Source: an uncultured Clostridia bacterium (GTDB taxonomy: Bacteria > Bacillota > Clostridia > Christensenellales > Borkfalkiaceae). Taken from it: a stretch of DNA of 8,886 bases. The first letter of the stretch is position 1, and each line of letters opens with the position of its first letter. The stretch is from assembly GCA_937915565.1 (NCBI GenBank), contig CALDMH010000072.1, forward strand, positions 1 through 8,886. Reading direction: 5' to 3'. Below, in pieces: positions 1-5,645 of the stretch. The notes under the pieces are model-generated. The model was not told where the DNA came from and ran no database searches. It saw only the letters and a program-made list of their open reading frames with translations. The translations under genes were made by a program, and so were the position numbers.

Positions 1-177
1 TGAAAGGCTTTCCATATACTTTCTTTGCCCCTCGGCGAAAATGGTATCGAACGCAAGCGTGGATTTTCCGCTGCCCGAAAGCCCCGTGAAAACCACGAGT
101 TTATCTCTCGGTATATCGAGGCTTATATTTTTGAGATTGTTCTCCTTTGCCCCTTTGATTCTGATGTAATTCTGCAT
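1..177 (-). CDS. uvrA: UvrA excinuclease subunit A, N-terminal fragment (runs off window)
   Basis: UvrA is the damage-sensing ATPase of nucleotide excision repair; a UvrA dimer loads UvrB onto lesions. Only the first 59 codons are present, from the ATG at 175-177 to the window edge; a full UvrA is about 940 residues. The visible part matches the family closely: an opening RIKGAKENNLKNISLDIPR, then the first Walker A motif GLSGSGKS at residues 32-39, followed by LAFDTIFAEGQRKYMESLS. The start lies 6 bp after the uvrB stop. I see no clear Shine-Dalgarno sequence in front of it, so initiation may depend on ribosomes finishing uvrB. The uvrB-uvrA order and spacing imply co-transcription. The truncation comes from the window boundary and is not a mutation. 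Confidence 0.96.
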   Translation of the reverse strand, partial: MQNYIRIKGAKENNLKNISLDIPRDKLVVFTGLSGSGKSTLAFDTIFAEGQRKYMESLS

Positions 178-183
178 AATAAG

Positions 184-2154
184 TTATTTGAGGCTTGCTC
201 TCAGCCTTTGTTTGAGTTTTGCTATCGTATCCCGAAGTTCGATACATTTTTCAAAATCGAGATTCTTGGACGCGATTTTCATAATTGCCTGTAATTTTTC
301 TATTTCGTCGGGAATATCCTTCGCGTTGATTTCCTTCGTCTGGTCAACCTTTTTGGATATTTCCAGCGTGTTGGTTATCTTCTTTATTATCGTTTTCGGA
401 ATTATTCCGTGCTTTTCGTTATATTCCTGCTGGATTTTTCTTCTTCTCGCCGTTTCGTCAATCGCGCGTCGCATAGAATCGGTTATTACGTCGGCGTACA
501 TTATAACTCTGCCTTCCGCGTTTCGCGCGGTTCTGCCTATCGTCTGAATAAGAGCTGTGTCGCTTCTTAAAAAACCTTCCTTATCGGCGTCGAGAATGGC
601 AACGAGCTTTACTTCGGGCAAATCCAAGCCCTCTCTTAAAAGGTTTATGCCCACAAGCACGTCTATATCGCCGCGACGAAGTTCCTGAATTATATCTATT
701 CTTTCGAGAGTATCCACGTCGCTGTGCATATACCGCACTTTAACCGACTGCTCTTTTAAATAATCGGTTAAACTTTCTGCCATTTTTTTGGTGAGTGTGG
801 TGACGAGAATTCTTCCCTTTTCGCTTATGACTTTGTTTATCTCGCTTTGAAGGTCGTCGATTTGCCCTTTCGTCGGGCGAACCTCAACGAGCGGGTCTAA
901 AAGCCCCGTGGGGCGAATGACCTGCTCGGCGTTATTGTCCGAAATCGAAAGTTCGTACTGCGCGGGCGTTGCGGAAATAAATATCGTTTGCCCCACGCGC
1001 GAATCGAACTCGGCAAAAGTGAGAGGACGATTGTCGTAAGCCGACTTTAACCTGAATCCGAAGTCCACGAGGTTTTGCTTCCTCGCCCTGTCGCCGTTAT
1101 ACATAGCGCGTATCTGCGGAATAGTCATATGACTTTCGTCGATGAAAGTTATGAAATTCTTTGGGAAATAATCGAGAAGAGTGAAAGGCGGTTCTCCCGG
1201 TTTTCTTCCGTCGAAATACCTGCTGTAATTCTCCACGCCGCTGCAATAGCCTATTTCGCGCATCATTTCAATATCGTAGCTCGTGCGCTGCAAAAGCCTT
1301 TGCGCTTCGAGAAGTTTATCCTGCCGCTTCAAGGCGTCCACCTCTTCGCGCATATCTCTTTCGATGCGTTTTAAGGAATCCTCCATTTTTTCGTCGCCGA
1401 CGGCGTAATGGCTGGCAGGGAAAATCGCGACGTGCGAAAGACGGGAAATTACTTTTCCCGTGACGTAATCGCATTCGCTTATTTTTTCCACCTCGTCGCC
1501 AAAGAACTCCACTCTGATATAAACGCTGTCCGTCGACGCGGGAAAAATCTCCACGACGTCGCCGCGGGCGCGGAACGAAGCTCTCGTGAAATCCATATCT
1601 TTCCTTTCGTACTGACGGCTTACGAGCTTACGCATAAGCTCGTCGCGGTCGAGCGTGTCGCCCTCGCGAATGGAAACGGCGAGAGCGAAATATTCCTCCG
1701 GCGCGCCGAGCCCGTATATACAGGAAACGGACGCAACCACTATTACGTCGCCGCGCTCCGCCAGACTGCAAGTCGCGCTGTGACGGAGTTTATCGATTTC
1801 GTCGTTTATCGAAAGGTCTTTTTCAATGTAAGTATCGGTTGAGGGAATGTATGATTCGGGCTGATAATAATCGTAATACGAAACGAAATATTCAACTCTG
1901 TTTTCGGGAAAAAACTCGCGGAATTCGTTGCAAAGCTGCGCCGCGAGAGTTTTGTTGTGAGCGATGACGAGCGCAGGGCGTTGAACGTTCTGAATGACGT
2001 TTGCCATAGTGAAAGTTTTTCCGCTGCCGGTTACGCCCACGAGGACCTGCGAGCGAAGCCCGTCCTCTATCCCTTCCGTAAGACTTTTTATCGCTTCCGG
2101 CTGGTCGCCGGTCGGCTTATATTCTGAATGTAAAATAAATTTCTTATGTTCCAT
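184..2154 (-). CDS. uvrB: UvrB excinuclease subunit B
   Basis: UvrB is the central helicase-like ATPase of UvrABC nucleotide excision repair. It receives damaged DNA from UvrA, verifies the lesion and recruits UvrC for incision. The 656-residue protein is full length for the family. Visible motifs are the YKPTGDQPEAI opening, Walker A GVTGSGKT (40-47), the tyrosine-rich beta-hairpin region that clamps DNA (about 92-113, YYDYYQPESYIPSTDTYIEK), Walker B DESH (339-342), SATP (394-397), NLLREGLDLPEV (504-515) and QTIGRTARN (537-545). A C-terminal UVR domain that contacts UvrC spans about 618-652. The ATG at 2152-2154 gives the usual family N-terminus. It follows the upstream stop by 6 bp, and the ribosome site is weak (only GAAAG directly ahead), suggesting coupling. 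I found no LexA-type box in the gap. All key residues look intact. Confidence 0.98.
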   Translation of the reverse strand: MEHKKFILHSEYKPTGDQPEAIKSLTEGIEDGLRSQVLVGVTGSGKTFTMANVIQNVQRPALVIAHNKTLAAQLCNEFREFFPENRVEYFVSYYDYYQPESYIPSTDTYIEKDLSINDEIDKLRHSATCSLAERGDVIVVASVSCIYGLGAPEEYFALAVSIREGDTLDRDELMRKLVSRQYERKDMDFTRASFRARGDVVEIFPASTDSVYIRVEFFGDEVEKISECDYVTGKVISRLSHVAIFPASHYAVGDEKMEDSLKRIERDMREEVDALKRQDKLLEAQRLLQRTSYDIEMMREIGYCSGVENYSRYFDGRKPGEPPFTLLDYFPKNFITFIDESHMTIPQIRAMYNGDRARKQNLVDFGFRLKSAYDNRPLTFAEFDSRVGQTIFISATPAQYELSISDNNAEQVIRPTGLLDPLVEVRPTKGQIDDLQSEINKVISEKGRILVTTLTKKMAESLTDYLKEQSVKVRYMHSDVDTLERIDIIQELRRGDIDVLVGINLLREGLDLPEVKLVAILDADKEGFLRSDTALIQTIGRTARNAEGRVIMYADVITDSMRRAIDETARRRKIQQEYNEKHGIIPKTIIKKITNTLEISKKVDQTKEINAKDIPDEIEKLQAIMKIASKNLDFEKCIELRDTIAKLKQRLRASLK

Positions 2155-2160
2155 CTTTCG

Positions 2161-2514
2161 TTAAAATAATCCGTAAAGAATCTTCGTTACGATAAACGCG
2201 GTTATCGAGCCGAGCACAGCAAGCAGCACTTTTATCGCTATTCCGTTCACGAGTTCGCGCTTTTCGCGCTTATAACAAAGAAGCTTATGCTTGGGAATTA
2301 CGCAAAGCGTTTCTTCGCCGCCGTTTAAGCATCTTATCAAATCGAAATATCCGTCGAGCGAAAGAGAATTGAGAGTTTTTCTCAATTTCGGCAAGTCCTT
2401 CCGCGACATTTTACAGGTTGAAAGAAGAGTTTTTTCGGGCAATAAACTGCTTTCCTTTTCGCCGCACAAATCGATTACGGCTTTAACCACGCGCCGCTCC
2501 GCTCTCGTCAGCAT
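2161..2514 (-). CDS. Small winged-helix-like protein with C-terminal membrane anchor (copy B)
   Basis: I do not recognise this 117-residue protein by name. Residues 1-60 look like a helical winged-helix-type domain: helices around AERRVVKAVIDLC and RKDLPKLRKTLNSLSLDGYF, followed by a probable beta-wing (ETLCVIPKHKLLCYKR). Residues about 89-116 form one hydrophobic segment (IAIKVLLAVLGSITAFIVTKILYGLF). The N-terminal domain would therefore sit in the cytoplasm, anchored by its C-terminus. It resembles its upstream neighbour, sharing LL..C, SLS..GY.D and the same layout, which suggests an old tandem duplication. Its ATG overlaps the neighbour's TGA (ATGCTGA, 7 bp shared), so translation is probably coupled. 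uvrB starts 6 bp after its stop. DNA binding is a guess from fold-like pattern only; the domain could instead bind protein. Confidence 0.8.
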   Translation of the reverse strand: MLTRAERRVVKAVIDLCGEKESSLLPEKTLLSTCKMSRKDLPKLRKTLNSLSLDGYFDLIRCLNGGEETLCVIPKHKLLCYKREKRELVNGIAIKVLLAVLGSITAFIVTKILYGLF

Positions 2515-2879
2515 AGCGCGGCAAAAACGGCTATTCCTGCAAGCGCGCCCGAAAATCCGCCCAGAAAAGCTATGATAAATTTCAAAAAATCGCTCGCGCC
2601 GGAATTTTCGGGCGCGCGAAGTTCGTATTTCTCGGGTTTCTCGTCTTTTTTTACGGTGAAGCTTTTGCTTAACGGTTTAAGCAATACCACGTCCTTATCC
2701 GAGTATTTTTTGTCCAGATAACCCGACGCCGAAAGCGACTCTATATAAGCGTTCAATTCCTCTTCCGTAACAGTTTCGTCGCCGCACGCGCCGAGAAGCT
2801 TTTTCTTGGAAAACAAAACGTATTTTCCGTTGCATTCCGCGCTTATTTTCGACAACAAATTATAGACTTTTTCTTCCAA
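2508..2879 (-). CDS. Small winged-helix-like protein with C-terminal membrane anchor (copy A)
   Basis: This 123-residue protein is of unknown function. Its N-terminal part, about residues 1-75, has the helix-helix-wing look of a winged-helix domain: EKVYNLLSKISAEC, then TEEELNAYIESLSASGYLDKKY, then the strand-like DVVLLKPLSKSFTVKK. A polar linker follows (about 76-96), and residues about 97-122 form a single hydrophobic, glycine/alanine-rich membrane segment. It begins with TTG at 2877-2879; GGAG at 2884-2887 lies 4 bp upstream, slightly close but the only good site, and no in-frame ATG is available near it. It starts 11 bp after the preceding gene and overlaps the next by 7 bp. It aligns by eye with that next gene over most of its length. 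Operon position ahead of uvrBA may point to a shared stress or envelope context, but this is inference. Confidence 0.78.
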   Translation of the reverse strand: MEEKVYNLLSKISAECNGKYVLFSKKKLLGACGDETVTEEELNAYIESLSASGYLDKKYSDKDVVLLKPLSKSFTVKKDEKPEKYELRAPENSGASDFLKFIIAFLGGFSGALAGIAVFAALC

Positions 2880-2890
2880 ACCACTCCGTT

Positions 2891-3715
2891 TCAGAACAAC
2901 GAGAAAATCGTGTTTAAAACGCTTTCCGTTTCCTGTTGTTTCTGTTCAATTTCTTTTATATACGCAATCAAAGCCGAACCGGATAATGCGAGAATGAAAG
3001 CGAGCGACAACGCTATGCAGACTATCGACAAAGCGATTGCCCACTTCAAAGGCTCGGATTTGTGAACGCGATACCTGCTCGCGCCCAAAACGAGCGCGAG
3101 TATGCCGAAAATAATTCCCGAACCGTAAAACGGCGTGAACGTTAAACCGAGAAGAGCAAGTATCAACGGTTTTCTGTTATACTTCCTTTTCGCAAGATAT
3201 TCTCTGTATTCTGCCGAATTAAAATCCGCCGCCCCGAACGGTTGCTCTACCGAGCGTTCGGGACTCGCGTCGACTTTCGCCGCGCCCGAAAAACTTTCCG
3301 TTTCTTCGCCGTTTTCCGCATTTCCGTCTTTTTCTGCGTTTTCGGCAGATTCGACGGTTTCGCCGTTTTCTTCTCCACCGAGCGTTTCCGGGATTTCGAC
3401 GGTTTCGCCGTTTTCCTCTACGCCGAGCGTTTCCGGGATTTCGTCGGATTTTGCGTTATCTTCGGCTGTTTCTTCGGAAACTTCGTCCTCCGTCGGAACG
3501 ATTTCCGATTGGAAAATTGCATCTTCTTTCGGCTCGTTCGCCGTTTCGATATTGCTCTCTTCCGTCGATTCCGTTCCCGTTTCGGGAGTTTCGGCCTCTT
3601 TCGGCTCGTTCGCCGTTTCGGAAATTTCGGTTTCCGTCGGTTCGTTTCCGATTGTTTCCGTATTCTCGGTTAAAGTTTCGGCTTCGTTAAAATTATTTTG
3701 CTCAAAATCGCGCAT
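2891..3715 (-). CDS. Acidic repeat-containing protein with two C-terminal membrane segments (DUF4190-like)
   Basis: This 274-residue protein has two distinct parts. Residues 1 to about 150 are low-complexity and strongly acidic (42 of the first 140 residues are Glu, with many Thr, Asn and Pro), and are probably disordered. They contain a tandem 15-residue repeat (92-106 and 107-121, EIPETLG.EENGETV) and a spaced ETANEPKE repeat (33-40 and 57-64). After a basic stretch (YLAKRKYNRKP, 173-183) come two hydrophobic segments, about 183-211 and 223-253, joined by a short basic loop. This arrangement, with GIIFGILALVLG in the first segment, resembles DUF4190-type small membrane proteins. A helical, Gln/Glu-rich tail ends the protein. 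The ATG has GAGG 7 bp upstream and its own promoter. Function is unknown; the acidic part should be cytoplasmic if the basic flank obeys the positive-inside rule. Confidence 0.82.
   Translation of the reverse strand: MRDFEQNNFNEAETLTENTETIGNEPTETEISETANEPKEAETPETGTESTEESNIETANEPKEDAIFQSEIVPTEDEVSEETAEDNAKSDEIPETLGVEENGETVEIPETLGGEENGETVESAENAEKDGNAENGEETESFSGAAKVDASPERSVEQPFGAADFNSAEYREYLAKRKYNRKPLILALLGLTFTPFYGSGIIFGILALVLGASRYRVHKSEPLKWAIALSIVCIALSLAFILALSGSALIAYIKEIEQKQQETESVLNTIFSLF
3353..3442 (-). repeat. Tandem 45-bp direct repeat (two units) inside the acidic protein gene
   Basis: Units at 3353-3397 and 3398-3442 differ at three of 45 bases. They encode two adjacent copies of a 15-residue acidic unit, differing at one residue (Val versus Gly). 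The length is a multiple of three, so copy number can change without a frameshift. High DNA identity suggests a recent duplication. Confidence 0.93.
3525..3620 (-). repeat. Exact 24-bp direct repeat spaced 72 bp apart, encoding ETANEPKE twice
   Basis: The 24-bp sequence at 3525-3548 recurs exactly at 3597-3620. The 72-bp offset keeps frame, giving the same eight residues 24 residues apart in the acidic N-terminus of the 2891-3715 product. Flanking sequence between the copies is similar in composition but not a clean third copy. Confidence 0.88.
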
Positions 3716-3722
3716 ATTTAAA

Positions 3723-3726
3723 CCTC
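3723..3726 (-). promoter_or_regulatory. Ribosome binding site GAGG for the acidic membrane protein
   Basis: On the minus strand GAGG lies 7 bases ahead of the ATG at 3713-3715 and supports that start. It falls about where transcription from the promoter at 3733-3761 would begin, so the leader is very short. Confidence 0.6.
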
Positions 3727-3732
3727 GATGTA

Positions 3733-3761
3733 ATTATAGCACAAAAACTATGAAATATCTA
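3733..3761 (-). promoter_or_regulatory. Sigma-A-type promoter with extended -10, ahead of the acidic protein-uvrBA gene set
   Basis: The minus strand shows a perfect TATAAT at 3733-3738 preceded by TGC, making an extended -10 (TGCTATAAT). Exactly 17 bases upstream is TAGATA at 3756-3761, a 4-of-6 match to TTGACA that overlaps the stop codon of the preceding ABC gene. Transcription would start near 3726, only about 11 bases before the ATG. This would separate expression of the left-hand genes from the exporter genes. No LexA-like operator is visible around it. No intrinsic terminator is visible in the 43-bp gap, so read-through from the exporter genes is also possible. Confidence 0.7.
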
Positions 3762-5645
3762 CTGTTTATTTTTCTCTTCGGACTCATATTGCAAAGAATA
3801 AAGTCCGTAATACCTTCCTTTCTTTGCGAGAAGCTCTTCGTGACTGCCCTCTTCCTCGATAACGCCTTTGTTGATGACGATGATTTTATCGGCGTTGCGG
3901 ATTGTGGACAACCTGTGCGCCACGATAAGCATCGTTCCGACGTTCATCATTTTTTCGAGAGAATCCTGAATGAGAATCTCGGTTTCCGTGTCGATATTGG
4001 CAGTGGCTTCGTCCAGAATCATAACCTCCGGACGGTGAATTATCGTCCTTGCAAACGACAAAAGCTGGCGTTGCCCCGCGGAGAAATTGTTGCCGCGCTC
4101 GCGCACTTCCTCGTCGAGTTTTTTCGGCAGTTTATCGATAAATTTATCGGCGTTGACGTAACGGCACGCCTCGTTGATTTGCTCGTCCGTGAACGAATCC
4201 TCGCGAAGAACGATATTGCTTCTTATCGTGCCGGAAAACAGGAATACGTCCTGCAACATCTGCCCGAAGTGCTTGCGAAGCGACGCCTTTTTTATATGAC
4301 GGATATTTATTCCGTCAAGCAGGATTTCGCCTTTCTGAATATCGTAATTTCTGCAAATAAGCGACAGTATCGTGGTTTTTCCGGACCCCGTCGCACCGAC
4401 GAACGCAACCGTTTCGCCCGCTTTCACTTTAAACGAAACGTCTTTAAGCACCCACTCGCCCTCGACGTAAGAAAACCATACGTTTTTAAACTCAATTTCG
4501 CCTTTAACTTCATCGAGTTCTATCGCGTCGGGCTCGTCTTTCACCTCCGGCTCTATGTCGGCTATCGTGAAAATCTTTTCCGCAGACGCAAAAGCCGATT
4601 GAAGGAAATTGAACTGCTCGGCAAGGTTCTGAATCGGGTTGAAGAACTTCGAGATATACATATAGAACGCGACGATTATCGGCGCGGTCATTTTTTGCCC
4701 CATAAACGAAGTTCCGTCAAGATAGCCCTTCGCACCAAGATAGAACAAACAAAGAAGCGACGAGGCGTAAAGCATAAACACCGACGGACGGAATATTCCG
4801 AAAACGAATATTTCCGAAAATCTCGCTTTTGCAAGCTTTGAGTTTTTCTCCCTGAACTCTTCCTTTTTGCGCTCCTCGCGGTTGAACATCTGAATAATTT
4901 TCATTCCGGAAAGATTTTCCGAAAGGAAAGTGTTCACCGACGTCGTTCCGTCCTTTATTTTACGATAAGACATTCTCGAAAACTTCCTGAAAATCACCGT
5001 GAAAAGAACGATAAACGGCGCGAAGCATAAAACCATAAGCGTAAGCTCGAAGTTCAAAAACAGCATCGCCGCTACGACGCCTATTATCACGAACGTGTTT
5101 TTCGCAAGATTTACGATAATATTCGTGAAAAGCATCGAGAGCGCGTTGGTATCGTTGGTCACCCTCGTTACCAGCGTTCCGACGGGAATGGAGTTAAGCT
5201 GCGCCTGCGATAAACTTTCGATATGATTGAACAAATCCTCGCGAAGTTTGGAAACTATTTTTTGCCCCGTCTTTTGAAGAATTATCGCCTGAAAATAGGA
5301 GCAAACCATCGAAACGATAAGTACGCTCGCGTAAATCGCCACTCTTATAAACAAATCGTTAAGCTCGAAGCCCGATTGAACGAGTTCTTCGATATTCGAG
5401 ATGATAAGCGGCGAAACGACGTCGTAAGCAATGGAAAAAAGCATAAGCGCGCCTATCAGAATAAAGCTTTTCCAATAAGGCTTTGCATAAACGATAAGTC
5501 GGCGTATAAGCTCTTTATCCTTCATTTTTCTATCGAATCCGATAGCTTCTTTTTTGTCTTTTATGCCTAAAAACGCAACGACTACGGCGACCGTAAACAC
5601 GCCGATTATCGCGCCTACTACGAGAAGAGGATAATACTCACGCAT
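3759..5645 (-). CDS. ABC exporter half-transporter, subunit with catalytic Walker B (BmrD/YheH-like)
   Basis: This 628-residue type IV ABC exporter subunit fuses a membrane domain (about 45-345) to an ATPase domain (about 383-620). It probably pairs with the 5638-7431 product to export drugs, lipids or peptides. ATPase motifs are Walker A GATGSGKT (417-424), Q-loop Gln465, signature FSAGQ (521-525, degenerate from LSGGQ), Walker B MILDE with the catalytic Glu at 546, and the H-loop His at 577. Having the Glu but a poor signature is the expected complement of its partner. Residues about 6-27 form an extra hydrophobic segment before the usual exporter opening (KELIRRLIVYAKPYWKSF, 45-62). The start is firm: AGGAGG at 5655-5660 lies 9 bases upstream. 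It overlaps the previous gene by 8 bp. The substrate cannot be read from the sequence. Confidence 0.95.
   Translation of the reverse strand: MREYYPLLVVGAIIGVFTVAVVVAFLGIKDKKEAIGFDRKMKDKELIRRLIVYAKPYWKSFILIGALMLFSIAYDVVSPLIISNIEELVQSGFELNDLFIRVAIYASVLIVSMVCSYFQAIILQKTGQKIVSKLREDLFNHIESLSQAQLNSIPVGTLVTRVTNDTNALSMLFTNIIVNLAKNTFVIIGVVAAMLFLNFELTLMVLCFAPFIVLFTVIFRKFSRMSYRKIKDGTTSVNTFLSENLSGMKIIQMFNREERKKEEFREKNSKLAKARFSEIFVFGIFRPSVFMLYASSLLCLFYLGAKGYLDGTSFMGQKMTAPIIVAFYMYISKFFNPIQNLAEQFNFLQSAFASAEKIFTIADIEPEVKDEPDAIELDEVKGEIEFKNVWFSYVEGEWVLKDVSFKVKAGETVAFVGATGSGKTTILSLICRNYDIQKGEILLDGINIRHIKKASLRKHFGQMLQDVFLFSGTIRSNIVLREDSFTDEQINEACRYVNADKFIDKLPKKLDEEVRERGNNFSAGQRQLLSFARTIIHRPEVMILDEATANIDTETEILIQDSLEKMMNVGTMLIVAHRLSTIRNADKIIVINKGVIEEEGSHEELLAKKGRYYGLYSLQYESEEKNKQ

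Noticed and set aside
25..294. An 89-codon plus-strand open frame across the uvrA/uvrB junction
   Set aside because: It is antisense to conserved uvrA and uvrB codons and has no family resemblance.
1408..1842. A 144-codon plus-strand open frame inside uvrB
   Set aside because: It is fully antisense to conserved uvrB coding sequence and shows no family motif.
2367..2387. Inverted repeat with 7-bp arms (AATTGAG/CTCAATT) and a T-rich loop, resembling a terminator
   Set aside because: It lies within the coding sequence of the 117-residue protein, is AU-rich and is not followed by a U-run on the transcribed strand.
3233..3262. Perfect 8-bp inverted repeat (CCCGAACG/CGTTCGGG) with a 14-base loop
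   Set aside because: It lies inside the acidic protein gene with no U-run after it. The CGAAC/GTTCG halves recall a LexA box, but the 14-base spacer is wrong. Most likely chance in coding DNA.
3716..3758. Possible terminator after the ABC operon
   Set aside because: The 43-bp gap contains promoter and ribosome-site sequence but no GC-rich hairpin with a following U-run.
3135..4841. A 568-codon open frame on the plus strand, running across two minus-strand genes and their gap
   Set aside because: It is antisense to the acidic protein gene and the ABC gene. Its product is Ser/Phe/Val low complexity, then Arg/Lys-rich, with no recognisable domain. The minus-strand codon bias (few codons giving antisense stops) explains its length.
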